From Pseudomonas sp. Tri1 (GTDB taxonomy: Bacteria; Pseudomonadota; Gammaproteobacteria; Pseudomonadales; Pseudomonadaceae): a stretch of 64,000 nt of DNA. Below the pieces are notes generated by a model. That model was given only the letters and a program-made list of their open reading frames with translations, was not told the origin of the DNA and did no database searches. A program made the translations under genes and the position numbers. The stretch spans positions 1,534,001 through 1,598,000 of the forward strand of contig NZ_CP072913.1 of NCBI RefSeq assembly GCF_017968885.1, written 5' to 3'. Shown here in pieces: positions 9,123 through 17,953 of the stretch; the first letter of the stretch is position 1; the number at the start of each line of letters is the position of its first letter.

Positions 9123-9877
9123 CAGACCGCTGCCTTGAAGTGGCGGGCGTAGCGCGGGCAGAGTTCGTCGCGCTTGAGCAGGATGAACACGTCGGCCACC
9201 TGGAAGTCTTCGTCCCAGCACGGCTCACCGCAAATCTTCGCGCCCAGGCGCATATAGGCCTTGAGCAGCGGTGGCATCTCGGCGATGACGTTGGAGGGGA
9301 CGTCCAGGTTCGGCAACGGTTTTTTCGGCACGGCTTGCAGGTGTTCGGTGCACAGGTAGCGTTCGCGCAGGCGCTGCATGATCGCCTGGGCCTGGATGCC
9401 GCCATCCTGCATCGGAATGCTCGCGCAACCCATCAGGTAGCTGTAGCCGCCTTCGTTCAGGACTTCGGCCAGCTCGCCCCACAGTACGGCGATGGTGCCG
9501 CCGTTGCGGTAGGCCGGGTCGACGCAGGTACGGCCGATTTCCAGGATCGGGCCCTTGAGATGGACCAGGCCGTGGAGGCTGAATTCTTCTTCACTGTAGA
9601 ACCGGCCCAGGCTGCTGGCGGCCTGGTGGTCGAGCAGGCGGGTGGTCGCCACGAGACGGCCGGTGTTCAGGTCGCGTACGCCGATGTGGGCGCAGTGAAC
9701 ATCATAATCATCCATGTCCAGACCCACTTCCGCGCCTTTGAGCTTGGCGTTGAATTCGCCGCTGAAGACGTTGAAGCGCAGGGCCTGGGCTTCTTGCAAG
9801 GCCGTGGCGCCGATCAGGCGTTCGGCTTGCAGGCGGCGTTCATTGCCGGTGTCGCTGATGCGGGCGATCTGAGTCAT
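9122..9877 (-). CDS. olsB: L-ornithine N(alpha)-acyltransferase
   Basis: First step of ornithine lipid synthesis: transfers a 3-hydroxyacyl group from ACP to the alpha-amine of ornithine. 251 residues of the GNAT-like OlsB/hemolysin acyltransferase fold. Family segments include [39 protein letters not shown], and [14 protein letters not shown]. Directly upstream of olsA and overlapping it. Ornithine lipids replace phospholipids in phosphate starvation; no PHO box was clearly seen upstream. Confidence 0.93.
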   Translation of the reverse strand: MTQIARISDTGNERRLQAERLIGATALQEAQALRFNVFSGEFNAKLKGAEVGLDMDDYDVHCAHIGVRDLNTGRLVATTRLLDHQAASSLGRFYSEEEFSLHGLVHLKGPILEIGRTCVDPAYRNGGTIAVLWGELAEVLNEGGYSYLMGCASIPMQDGGIQAQAIMQRLRERYLCTEHLQAVPKKPLPNLDVPSNVIAEMPPLLKAYMRLGAKICGEPCWDEDFQVADVFILLKRDELCPRYARHFKAAV

Positions 9878-10019
9878 AGCGAATCTCCGTGGGCTGTTCA
9901 GTTGCAGCCAATCGACTTTCTTTATGCAGCCATGTTGTGCAAAGTCAGGCTATGTAGCCCCGGTGTCATCGCCATGAAGCTTTGGTGATGCTTATATGAC
10001 AGCCCTCGAGGAGCCTCTT

Positions 10020-10904
10020 ATGCCCTGGCAAACCCTGATCGAACGTGGTGAGCGCCTGCCCGCCCAGTCGGACCTGGCTGAGGGTTATGCGACCTTGTTG
10101 CAGCGCCTGGGGCCGGTCACACCATTCGAGCTGGCCGTGGCCGGGGGGCGGTTGATGGCAACGCCGGGGCTGGCGTTCCTGGTGGGGTATCAGGCGGCAC
10201 TGCGGGTGCTGTGGCCGAGTGCGCCGCAGAGCCTTGGCGCCTTGTGTGCCACCGAACAACGCAGCCTGCGCCCGGCGGACATGCAGACCCGCCTCAGTGA
10301 TTTGCGCCTGAGCGGGCGCAAGGATTTCGTCACCGCCGGCGATGCTGCCGAATGGTTGTTGATCGCCGCCCGTAGTGAAGCACCCGGTGAAGCGCCACGG
10401 CTGAACCTGGCGGTGGCCTACCCCGGCGAGCCTGGCGTGACCCTGGAAAAGCTCCCGGCCATTGCCCTGATGCCGGACATCAGCCATGGCCGCGTACTGC
10501 TAGACGGTGCGCTGTGCGAATTGCTGGCGGGCGACGGTTGGGATGCGTATGTCAAACCGTTCCGCACCCTGGAAGACCTTTACGTACTCAGCGCCATGAC
10601 CGCCTGGTTGTATGGCCTGGGGCAGGAATGTGGCTGGCCGCAGCCTTTGCAGTTGCGCCTGCTGGCGTTGCTGGCAGGCTGCGCCGAGGTGAGCCGTCAC
10701 AACCCGTCCAGTGCTGCCGGGCATGTCCTGCTGGGTGGGTTGTTCGCCCAGTTTGAAGGGCTCGCTGGCGAGCTGAATGACGCACTGGCTGCCGGGCCTG
10801 CAACGTGGCGCGAGATGTGGACGCGGGACAAGGCAGTGATGGAGATGGCGGCGGGCGCGCGGGCCAAGCGGTTGGCCAAGGCGCTGGAATCTTCATTGGT
10901 TTGA
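10020..10904 (+). CDS. Acyl-CoA-dehydrogenase-like protein, function unknown
   Basis: 294 residues, starting at the ATG at 10020, preceded by GAGGAG at 10007-10012. A second ATG 24 bases upstream in frame lacks a good ribosome site. The sequence is Leu/Ala-rich and helical. Parts resemble the middle and C-terminal regions of acyl-CoA dehydrogenases (RVLLDGALCELL, AMTAWLYGLGQECG), but the catalytic and FAD-binding motifs of a full enzyme are not evident and the length is about 100 residues short. It may be a non-catalytic relative. Divergent from olsBA. Confidence 0.6.
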   Translation: MPWQTLIERGERLPAQSDLAEGYATLLQRLGPVTPFELAVAGGRLMATPGLAFLVGYQAALRVLWPSAPQSLGALCATEQRSLRPADMQTRLSDLRLSGRKDFVTAGDAAEWLLIAARSEAPGEAPRLNLAVAYPGEPGVTLEKLPAIALMPDISHGRVLLDGALCELLAGDGWDAYVKPFRTLEDLYVLSAMTAWLYGLGQECGWPQPLQLRLLALLAGCAEVSRHNPSSAAGHVLLGGLFAQFEGLAGELNDALAAGPATWREMWTRDKAVMEMAAGARAKRLAKALESSLV

Positions 10905-10910
10905 AGGCCT

Positions 10911-10990
10911 CATCGCGAGCAAGCTCGCTCCCACACGGGATCTCTGTCGCACATGAGTCCGTTGTGGGAGCGAGCTTGCTCGCGATGAGG
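10911..10990. repeat. REP pair
   Basis: CATCGCGAGCAAGCTCGCTC and its inverted copy ending TGCTCGCGATG. This pair has outward-facing order, the reverse of most pairs in the window. Confidence 0.9.
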
Positions 10991-11069
10991 CCCTTATAAA
11001 CGGCACAAATATCGAAACTGTCATCAAGTCTGACTAGGCTCAGCAAGTTCAACCCTTCGAGCCCCAAGC

Positions 11070-12164
11070 ATGTTCAAAGGCTGGTTCCTGATCCCGCTCC
11101 TGCTGCTCACCCTGAATGTCCACGCTGAAGATTGGCCCGGCGAGCAATGGCCAACCGGTCCGCGCCCCACCGGGCCGGCCATCGAAGCCCTGGAGCGATA
11201 CGCCTTCCCACCCCGGGACGATGTCACCCGGCAAGGCATCCGCACTGACGCGCTGCTGGTGATCCAGGACGGTCGGCTGGTCTATGAACGCTACGCCGGG
11301 CCGACCTCTGCCGACACCCCGCACCTGACCTGGTCCGTCAGCAAAAGCCTGATGGCGACGGTGTTTGGCGTGGCCTATGGTCAAAAGCTGTTTGGCCTGC
11401 AGGAGCCGGCGGCCAAATACTACCCGGCGCTGAGCAAGCACCCGGACATGACCCTCGCCGATCTTTTTCACTGGGCCTCGGGCCTGGATTGGCAAGAGGA
11501 CTACGAATACGCGCCGCTCAACTCCTCGGTGGTGGCGATGCTGTATACCCGGGGCCGCCACGACATGGCGGCGTTCACCGCGCAGCATGAAGGCTTCAGC
11601 CCGCCGGGGCAGGCGTTTCGGTACTCCAGCGGCGACAGCAACCTGCTGGCCGCGGCGCTGAAAAACATCGTCGGCCCGGCGCGCTATCCCGATTACCCTT
11701 GGACGGCCCTGTTCGAACCCTTGGGCATTCGCCACGCCATCTGGGAAACCGACGCCAGCGGCACGTTCGTCGGTTCGTCCTATGCCTACCTCACGGCGCG
11801 GGACCTGGCGCGTGTCGGGTTGTTGATGCAACGGGACGGTCGCTGGGGGGAACGGCAGTTGATCCCCAAGGATTGGGTCGCCTTCAATCGCCAGCCCTTC
11901 GCCCGCTTCCAGGCCGGCCAGGACGAGGCCGTCCCCGGAGGGCATTGGTGGCTCAACCGCGCCGTCGACCCGGCGATCCGCCCCTGGCCCGATGCGCCAA
12001 CGGATACATTCGCCGCGTTGGGCCATTGGGGCCAAGTGTTGTACATCATCCCCAGCGCCAGGCTGGTGATCGTGCGCTACGGCGATGACCGCGACGGCAG
12101 CTACCGCCACAATGAACTGCTCAAGCGAGTCATGGCGGTGTTCGCCGGGGCGGTGCAGCCATGA
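11070..12164 (+). CDS. Periplasmic serine hydrolase, beta-lactamase/EstB-like fold
   Basis: 364 residues with a clear signal peptide (MFKGWFLIPLLLLTLNVHA) and so exported. The class-C beta-lactamase/esterase fold is shown by the SXXK motif WSVSKSLMA (Ser89, Lys92), the YSSGDSN motif in place of YXN, and a later HWGQVLYIIPS in place of the KTG strand. This family includes esterases and D-amino-acid peptidases; the substrate is not known. The stop overlaps the next gene by ATGA, so the two are translationally coupled. Confidence 0.85.
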   Translation: MFKGWFLIPLLLLTLNVHAEDWPGEQWPTGPRPTGPAIEALERYAFPPRDDVTRQGIRTDALLVIQDGRLVYERYAGPTSADTPHLTWSVSKSLMATVFGVAYGQKLFGLQEPAAKYYPALSKHPDMTLADLFHWASGLDWQEDYEYAPLNSSVVAMLYTRGRHDMAAFTAQHEGFSPPGQAFRYSSGDSNLLAAALKNIVGPARYPDYPWTALFEPLGIRHAIWETDASGTFVGSSYAYLTARDLARVGLLMQRDGRWGERQLIPKDWVAFNRQPFARFQAGQDEAVPGGHWWLNRAVDPAIRPWPDAPTDTFAALGHWGQVLYIIPSARLVIVRYGDDRDGSYRHNELLKRVMAVFAGAVQP

Positions 12165-12469
12165 GACGCAAACTGTTGCTCACTCTGGCGTTGGCGCTTC
12201 TCATCGCTCTGCTGGGCTGGGTCTGGCTTGAACGGGTGGCGCTGCGGGCCTTTCCCGACATCATCAGTGCCTACACCGCCAAGGAGTACTGCTCGTGCCG
12301 TTACGTGATGGAGCAACCGGCTGATTATTGCCGTGGCTATGTGAAGCAGTCGGTGCCCATCAGTGACTTTCTCGATACCCCCGAAGCGAAGCGCGTCACC
12401 GTCAGCGGGTTGGGGCGTAGCAGCAGCGCGCGGTGGATGGGGGCGCGGCAGGGGTGTCGGTTGGAGTAA
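12161..12469 (+). CDS. Small membrane-anchored protein with Cys motif, unknown function
   Basis: 102 residues. One N-terminal transmembrane helix (LLLTLALALLIALLGWVWL) is followed by a short exported domain with CSCRYVMEQ and DYC and a final Cys, so disulfides or a bound metal are likely. Overlaps the upstream serine hydrolase by 4 bases, so they probably act together. Not recognised beyond that. Confidence 0.75.
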   Translation: MRRKLLLTLALALLIALLGWVWLERVALRAFPDIISAYTAKEYCSCRYVMEQPADYCRGYVKQSVPISDFLDTPEAKRVTVSGLGRSSSARWMGARQGCRLE

Positions 12470-12487
12470 GGCCGGACCCCGATTCTA

Positions 12488-12513
12488 TTGTGGGAGCAAG
12501 GCTTGCCCACAGG
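12488..12513. repeat. Degenerate REP-like hairpin
   Basis: TTGTGGGAGCAAGGCTTGCC followed by CACAG: an imperfect REP palindrome 18 bases after the preceding stop codon. Confidence 0.6.
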
Positions 12514-12610
12514 TTCCCTGTATTTCTGAGCAGTTGTTGAAACGGACAGTTTGCAAGCGCTCTCGGCGCGGTTAAGGTTCGCCACAGGTTTATCTGCCCT
12601 CCGAGTGTGT

Positions 12611-13201
12611 ATGTTCAAGCGGTCTTTCTCTCACGCTGTCGCGACTTTGCTGCTGGCTTGCGCCGCGTTGCCGGCCCAGGCCGATTGGTACCTGGACGGT
12701 GAATCGTCGCGGCTGTCGTTCATCAGTAGCAAAAACGGCAATGTCTCCGAAGTCCAGCGCTTCCTGGTGCTTCATGGCCAAGTCCAGCCCAACGGATTGG
12801 CTCGCCTGGAAGTGGAGCTGGACTCCATCAACAGTGGCATTCCCCTGCGGGACGAACGCATGCGCGCCGAGCTGTTCGAGATCAAGCAATTTGCCGAAGC
12901 CACCATCACTGCACAAATCGACCTGGTGCCGATCCAGGACCTGGCCAACGGAGCGCAGTTGGAATTGCGCCTGCCGCTGACGGTGAACCTGCACGGCAAG
13001 CAGCATGAATACAACGTTGAACTGCTGGCGACACGCCTTGATGAACGACGCTTCCAAGTGGTGACCCTCGAGCCGCTGGTGCTCAACGCCGCGGATTTCG
13101 ACTTGGCGCCGGGCCTGGAGAAGCTGCGTAACCTGGCTGGGTTGTCGGCCATCAGTCTGTCGGTGCCGGTGAATGCGGTACTGATTTTTACGGCGCGCTG
13201 A
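12611..13201 (+). CDS. YceI-family periplasmic lipid-binding protein
   Basis: 196 residues with a cleavable signal peptide (MFKRSFSHAVATLLLACAALPAQA, then DWYLDGESSRLSF). The mature part is a YceI lipocalin-like barrel, a fold that binds polyisoprenoids. The conserved YceI elements are SRLSFISSKNG near the N-terminus, VELDSINSGIPLRDERM, and the LNLHGK-type strand. The reading frame is open 60 bases further upstream, but this ATG gives the signal peptide. Two bases before clsB, so co-transcribed; a role in envelope lipid handling is inferred. Confidence 0.9.
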   Translation: MFKRSFSHAVATLLLACAALPAQADWYLDGESSRLSFISSKNGNVSEVQRFLVLHGQVQPNGLARLEVELDSINSGIPLRDERMRAELFEIKQFAEATITAQIDLVPIQDLANGAQLELRLPLTVNLHGKQHEYNVELLATRLDERRFQVVTLEPLVLNAADFDLAPGLEKLRNLAGLSAISLSVPVNAVLIFTAR

Positions 13202-13202
13202 C

Positions 13203-14360
13203 ATGAGCGGCCCGGTATTTCCCTGGCGTGAAGGCAATCGCTTCGAACTATTGATCGACGGCCCGCAGTTCTTTCCGCGCATGCTGGTGGAAATCGCCCG
13301 TGCCCAGGAACAGGTCGAACTGGAACTGTACCTGGTGGAGGCGGGGGCCTGCGCCGAGGCGATGGTCCAGGCCCTGGTCCAGGCCTCCGAGCGTGGGGTA
13401 CGGGTGCGCTGTCTGTTCGATGACTACGGCAGCCTGGCGTTTACCCTTGGCTTGCGTAACCGCCTGATCGAGGCTGGCGTCGAACTGCGTTTCTACAATC
13501 GCTTGAGCTGGCGCCGCTGGGTACGCAACCTCTACCGCGATCACCGCAAGTTGTTGTTGGTGGATCAGCGTCTGGCAGTGGTTGGTGGCACGGGTGTGAC
13601 CGATGAATTCTGGAACCCCCTCGATGACCACTGTGAGTGGCACGAAGTGATGGTGGAAATCGTCGGTCCGCTGGTGCTCGACTGGCAATTACTGTTCGAT
13701 CGCCAATGGCTCGCCAACCGTCATCGCCGTGCCTGGAAACCGGCCTCCAACTTTGGTTTGCCGCGCTTGCCCCGCGTGCCTCCAATGGGCGAGGGCATGG
13801 GCCGGGTGGCGTATGCCGACGCCCGCCAGCATCGCGATATTCTGCAATCGTTGTCTCGGGCGTTGAACAGTGGTCAGAAGAGGATCTGGATGGCGACGCC
13901 GTATTTCCTGCCGACCTGGAACGTGCGCCGTTCCTTGCGCAAAGCCGCTGCCCGCGGTATTGACGTGCGCCTGTTGCTGACCGGCCCGCGCACCGACCAC
14001 CCCTCCGTGCGCTACGCCGGGCACCGTTACTACCCTCGACTGCTCAAGGCCGGGGTGAAAATATTCGAATACCAGCCATGTTTCCTGCACCTGAAGATGG
14101 TGTTGGTGGACGATTGGGTCAGCATCGGCTCATGCAATTTCGATCACTGGAACCTGCGTTTCAACCTGGAAGCGAACCTTGAAGCCTTGGATTCCGGGCT
14201 CAGCAGTGCGGTGGCGGCGAGTTTCGAACGGGACTTCGCCCAGAGCCTGCAGGTCAGCCTCGACGCCTGGCAGCGTCGACCTCTGTGGAAGCGGGTCAAG
14301 CAGCGGTTGTGGGGGTGGGTGGATCGGGTGGTGGTGAATCTGTTGGATCGGCGGGGTTAG
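13203..14360 (+). CDS. clsB: Cardiolipin synthase B-like phospholipase D superfamily protein
   Basis: 385 residues, close to E. coli ClsB (YbhO). Two HKD half-sites are present: HRKLLLVDQRLAVVGGTG and HLKMVLVDDWVSIGSCNFD. ClsB joins phosphatidylglycerol with another phospholipid to make cardiolipin. There are no long transmembrane helices, as in ClsB and unlike ClsA. Directly follows yceI. The second site has HXK followed by VDD, which is usual. Confidence 0.87.
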   Translation: MSGPVFPWREGNRFELLIDGPQFFPRMLVEIARAQEQVELELYLVEAGACAEAMVQALVQASERGVRVRCLFDDYGSLAFTLGLRNRLIEAGVELRFYNRLSWRRWVRNLYRDHRKLLLVDQRLAVVGGTGVTDEFWNPLDDHCEWHEVMVEIVGPLVLDWQLLFDRQWLANRHRRAWKPASNFGLPRLPRVPPMGEGMGRVAYADARQHRDILQSLSRALNSGQKRIWMATPYFLPTWNVRRSLRKAAARGIDVRLLLTGPRTDHPSVRYAGHRYYPRLLKAGVKIFEYQPCFLHLKMVLVDDWVSIGSCNFDHWNLRFNLEANLEALDSGLSSAVAASFERDFAQSLQVSLDAWQRRPLWKRVKQRLWGWVDRVVVNLLDRRG

Positions 14361-14380
14361 CCCGAACACCCAGATACAAC

Positions 14381-14464
14381 TGTGGGAGCGAGCTTGCTCG
14401 CGATGGCGGTCTGATATTCAACATCTGAGTTGAATGTTAAGCCGCTATCGCGAGCAAGCTCGCT
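14381..14464. repeat. REP pair interrupted by the IS110 element
   Basis: The doublet begins TGTGGGAGCGAGCTTGCTCG at 14381. The inverted arm stops at GCAAGCTCGCT (14464), and its last five bases, CCCAC, reappear at 15634-15638 on the other side of the insertion sequence. This fixes the insertion point to the base. Confidence 0.9.
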
Positions 14465-14484
14465 TGTATGTTTAGACTTGAAGG

Positions 14485-14630
14485 GGTGGGCGGGACTAAA
14501 AGCTCGATTCCGACTCTAGCCAGTACGGACCGTGGGAGACTTCTCGTTCCGCCCTTTCTACCTAAAGCGCCGATAAGGAATTCATCGGTAAAACCGACGA
14601 TAGAGGCAAGCCAGCGCAAAGGTAGACCCC
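14485..14630 (+). ncRNA. Candidate bridge RNA of the IS110 element
   Basis: Two stem-loops fit the two-loop bridge RNA plan. Loop 1 is closed by GGGCGGGA (14488-14495) with TTCCGCCC (14547-14554). It holds AAGCTCG (14500-14506), identical to the seven target bases left of the CT core, and GTGGGAG (14532-14538), the exact complement of core CT plus CCCAC on the right. Loop 2 is closed by TCTACC/GGTAGA and GCGC/GCGC (14557-14570 with 14614-14626). It holds AAGGAAT (14575) and GGCAAG (14605), partly matching the element's own ends. The limits are estimates. Confidence 0.72.
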
Positions 14631-14665
14631 GACAAGCACCTAAACCCTAGCTCCGAGGATTCGTC

Positions 14666-15628
14666 ATGACAATCCTTAACTCACCAACGGTTATTGGTAT
14701 CGATGTAGCGAAGGCCGAAATCGTCGTTTACCGCGAAGACCTGAAAATCACTCAAGCCATCGCCAACAATCGCGAAGCTCTTGGCCGGTGGCTCAAAACG
14801 CTACCAGCCCAAAGCTCGATTGCGCTGGAAGCCACCAGTTTTTATCACCTGGACACAGCTGAGCTGGCCCATGGAATGGGGTTTCATGTTTACGTTGTGG
14901 ATCCTTATCGGGTGGCCCATTACCGTGAAAGTATTGGGCTGCGGGCTAAAACTGATCCTTGTGATGCGCGTTTGCTGGCTCGTTATCTAACGAACGAGCA
15001 AGCAAGGCTGCGTATCTGGAGCCCACCTCCAGAAGCCTACAAAGTGTTAAAAAACCTGCTTAGAAAACGTGCGGCACTCATCAAGGCCCGTGTCAGTATC
15101 GTGCTGAGTTTTTCGAACGAACCGTGCCTAAAGGACATCTTGGCCCGGCAGTTGGAGGTCTTCAAAGAGTCCGATCAGGCCATTCAGAAGCTAATGCGTG
15201 AGGCCAGCCAAGCGGTAGGGATCACTGAAAACATCAACCGCTGCAAAGCCATTGAAGGGATTGGTGAACTGACGGCCATTGGCTTGGCGACCGCATTCAT
15301 GCGCGGTCACTTTGTCAGTGGCGATGCATTCATTGCTTTCTTGGGGATGGATTTGCGTCCAAAAGACTCAGGGAAGAAGCACAGTCCTCGTCACTTGAGC
15401 AAAAAAGGGGACGGGGAGCTACGACGCCTGGCGCACAACGCCGCGATGGCGGCCTGTCGGTCTCCTGCCTGGAAACCTTACTATGAGGCCTTCTTGGCAC
15501 GAGGCCTGGCCAGAACTCAGGCCTTGGTTATCCTTGCCCGCAAGTTGTGTCGGGTAGCATTCGCCCTGATGAAAAATCAGAGCGAATACCAACCAAATTC
15601 ACGGTTGCAGGGTTCCCCTGCAACATAG
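14666..15628 (+). CDS. IS110-family transposase (DEDD recombinase)
   Basis: 320 residues. The N-terminal RuvC-like DEDD domain begins IGIDVAKAEIVVYRE with the first Asp, followed by IALEATSFYH (Glu) and AKTDPCDARLLARYL (Asp, Asp). A central coiled region precedes the C-terminal transposase-20 domain with the invariant Ser region (KAIEGIGELTAIGL, AFLGMDLRPKDSGKK). Full length, no internal stop. The ATG follows a GAGGA ribosome site at 14655. It should use the RNA encoded just upstream to choose REP targets. Confidence 0.93.
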   Translation: MTILNSPTVIGIDVAKAEIVVYREDLKITQAIANNREALGRWLKTLPAQSSIALEATSFYHLDTAELAHGMGFHVYVVDPYRVAHYRESIGLRAKTDPCDARLLARYLTNEQARLRIWSPPPEAYKVLKNLLRKRAALIKARVSIVLSFSNEPCLKDILARQLEVFKESDQAIQKLMREASQAVGITENINRCKAIEGIGELTAIGLATAFMRGHFVSGDAFIAFLGMDLRPKDSGKKHSPRHLSKKGDGELRRLAHNAAMAACRSPAWKPYYEAFLARGLARTQALVILARKLCRVAFALMKNQSEYQPNSRLQGSPAT

Positions 15629-15661
15629 AATCTCCCACGCTGGTTTTGTGTTGCCTGAGGG

Positions 15662-17953
15662 TCAGAGCAACTCAAAACTCTGCTGCTTCACTTCCTGGGA
15701 GTCCAGGCCGATCTGCACGTTGAACTTGCCCGGCTCAGCCGCGTATTTGAGCTGAGCGTTGAAGAACTTCAGGTCATCTTCGGTGATGGTGAAGTGGACG
15801 ACTTTTTTCTCACCGGCCTTGAGCATCACCTTGCGGAAGTTTTTCAGTTCCTTCACCGGACGGATGATCGAGCCGGTCACGTCCTGGATGTACAACTGCA
15901 CCACGGTTTCGCCGTCACGCTTGCCGGTGTTTTCCACCGTCACGCTGGCGTCGAGCTTGCCAGTCTTGTTCAGGGTGGTAGACGACAGGGCCATGTCCGA
16001 CAGGCTGAACTCGGTGTAGCTCAGGCCGTAGCCGAACGGATAAAGCGGGCCGGTGGTGTCATCGAAGTATTGCGAGGTGTAGTTGCCCGGCTTGCCCGGT
16101 GTGAACGGCCGGCCAATGCTCAGGTGGTTGTAGTAGGTCGGAATCTGTCCTACTGAGCGTGGGAAGGTAATCGGTAGCTTGCCCGATGGGTTGTAGTCGC
16201 CGAACAGCACGTCGGCGATGGCGTTGCCGCCTTCGGTGCCGCTGAACCAGGTTTCCAGGATGGCATCGGCCTGTTGTTTTTCTTCGAGCAACGACAGCGG
16301 ACGGCCATTCATCAGCACCAGCACCAACGGCTTGCCGGTGGCCTTCAAGGCCTTGATCAGTTCGCGCTGGCTGGCCGGGATGTTCAGGTCGGTGCGGCTC
16401 GAGGATTCATGGGACATGCCACGGGACTCACCCACGGCGGCTACCACCACATCGGCATCCTTGGCTGCCTTGACCGCTTCGTCGATCAGCACCTGGGCCG
16501 GGCGCGGGTCGTCCACCACTTCCGGTGCGTCGAAGTTAAGGAAGTTCAGGTAGTCGAGCACCTTCTTGTCGCCGGTAATGTTGGCACCACGGGCGTAGAT
16601 CAGCTTCGACTCAGCACCCAGGGCGCGGGTCATGCCATCGAACAAGGTGACCGACTGCGCAGGGCGCCCGGCGGCGGCCCAACTGCCCATCATGTCGATC
16701 GGTGCCTTGGCCAGCGGGCCGACCAGGGCGATTTTCGCGTTTTTGTTCAGGGGCAGGGTCTGGTTGCGGTTTTCCAGCAGCACCAGGCTGCGGCGTGCCA
16801 CGTCACGGGCATCGGCGCGGTGCAGGCGGCTTTCGGCGTAAGTGTCGGCCGGATCGTCCTCGGCCTTGCCGATGCGCAGGTACGGGTCCTTGAACAGGCC
16901 CATGTCGTATTTGGCCGCGAGCACTTCCCGTACCGCGTTGTCGATGTCGCTCTGCTCGATCTCACCGGCCTTGAGCAGCCCTGGCAGCTCCTTGCCGTAG
17001 AGCGAGTCGTTCATGCTCATGTCGATGCCGGCCTTGATTGCCAGCTTCGCCGCTTCGCGACCGTCCTTGGCGACACCGTGCTTGATCAACTCGAAGATGG
17101 CGCCATGGTCACTCACGGCCAGGCCCTTGAAGCCCCACTCCTTGCGCAGCAGGTCGTGCATCAGCCAGGTGTTGGCGGTGGCGGGCACGCCGTTGATGGA
17201 GTTCAGCGCGACCATCACCCCGCCGGCTCCGGCGTCGATGGCGGCGCGGTAAGGCGGCAGGTAGTCCTGGTACATTTTCACCGGGCTCATGTCCACGGTG
17301 TTGTAGTCCCGGCCGCCTTCCACTGCGCCGTAGAGGGCGAAGTGCTTGACGCTGGCCATGATGCTGTCGGCCGCGTTGGCGCCATTACCCTGGAACGCCT
17401 TGACCATCACCCCGGCGATGCGCGACACCAGGTAGGTGTCCTCGCCAAAACCTTCGGAGGTCCGGCCCCAGCGTGGGTCGCGGGAAATGTCGACCATCGG
17501 CGCGAAGGTAATGTCCAGGCTGTCAGCCGCGGCTTCCTGGGCGGCAATGCGGCCGGAGTGGTAGATGGCGTCCATGTCCCAGCTCGAGGCCAGGGCCAGG
17601 GGGATCGGGAAAATGGTGCGATGGCCGTGGATCACGTCATAGGCGAAGAACATCGGGATCTTCAGCCGGCTGCGCATGGCCGCGTCCTGCATCGGACGGT
17701 TTTCAGCGCGAGTGATGGAGTTGAACGTGCCGCCGATGTTGCCGGCAGCGATTTCCTTGCGGATCATCTCCCGGGGCATTTCCGGGCCGATGCTGATCAG
17801 GCGCAATTGGCCGATCTTTTCCTCTAGGGTCATCTGCTTCATCAGGTTGCTGATGAACGCGTCCTTGTTCTCTATGGGGGCAGGCAGGTTGTCGGCTAAT
17901 ACGGATTGACTGGCCAGACTGACAAACAGGCCCAGCAAACACAGCTTCTTCAT
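15662..17953 (-). CDS. bglX: Periplasmic beta-glucosidase, GH3
   Basis: Hydrolyses beta-linked glucosides in the periplasm. 763 residues, full BglX length, with signal peptide MKKLCLLGLFVSLASQSVLA. The N-terminal TIM-barrel domain has KIGQLRLIS, DVIHGHRTIFPIPLALASSWD, the SVKHFALYG strand, and the nucleophile loop GLAVSDHGAI (Asp). The GH3 C-terminal sandwich contains VVAAVGESRGMSHESSSRTD, and a fibronectin-III-like domain closes the protein (about 660-763). Alone on the minus strand, just beyond the IS110 right end; its coding region is not damaged. Confidence 0.95.
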   Translation of the reverse strand: MKKLCLLGLFVSLASQSVLADNLPAPIENKDAFISNLMKQMTLEEKIGQLRLISIGPEMPREMIRKEIAAGNIGGTFNSITRAENRPMQDAAMRSRLKIPMFFAYDVIHGHRTIFPIPLALASSWDMDAIYHSGRIAAQEAAADSLDITFAPMVDISRDPRWGRTSEGFGEDTYLVSRIAGVMVKAFQGNGANAADSIMASVKHFALYGAVEGGRDYNTVDMSPVKMYQDYLPPYRAAIDAGAGGVMVALNSINGVPATANTWLMHDLLRKEWGFKGLAVSDHGAIFELIKHGVAKDGREAAKLAIKAGIDMSMNDSLYGKELPGLLKAGEIEQSDIDNAVREVLAAKYDMGLFKDPYLRIGKAEDDPADTYAESRLHRADARDVARRSLVLLENRNQTLPLNKNAKIALVGPLAKAPIDMMGSWAAAGRPAQSVTLFDGMTRALGAESKLIYARGANITGDKKVLDYLNFLNFDAPEVVDDPRPAQVLIDEAVKAAKDADVVVAAVGESRGMSHESSSRTDLNIPASQRELIKALKATGKPLVLVLMNGRPLSLLEEKQQADAILETWFSGTEGGNAIADVLFGDYNPSGKLPITFPRSVGQIPTYYNHLSIGRPFTPGKPGNYTSQYFDDTTGPLYPFGYGLSYTEFSLSDMALSSTTLNKTGKLDASVTVENTGKRDGETVVQLYIQDVTGSIIRPVKELKNFRKVMLKAGEKKVVHFTITEDDLKFFNAQLKYAAEPGKFNVQIGLDSQEVKQQSFELL

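Larger units (their letters stand above)
14465..15633 (+). mobile_element. IS110-family insertion sequence inserted in a REP
   Basis: The element is 1169 bases if counted from after the left CT to the end of the right CT. Both junctions show the dinucleotide CT (14463-14464 and 15632-15633), as expected of the core of IS110 elements, which have no terminal inverted repeats and make no longer duplication. It has one transposase gene and about 200 untranslated bases at its left end. IS110 elements that target REP sequences are known in Pseudomonas (ISPpu9/ISPpu10-like); this is evidently one of that kind. Intact by eye. Confidence 0.9.

Noticed and set aside
16274..17827. 517-codon plus-strand frame opposite bglX
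   Set aside because: Shadow of the GC-rich GH3 gene on the other strand; codon use and composition are those of an antisense frame.
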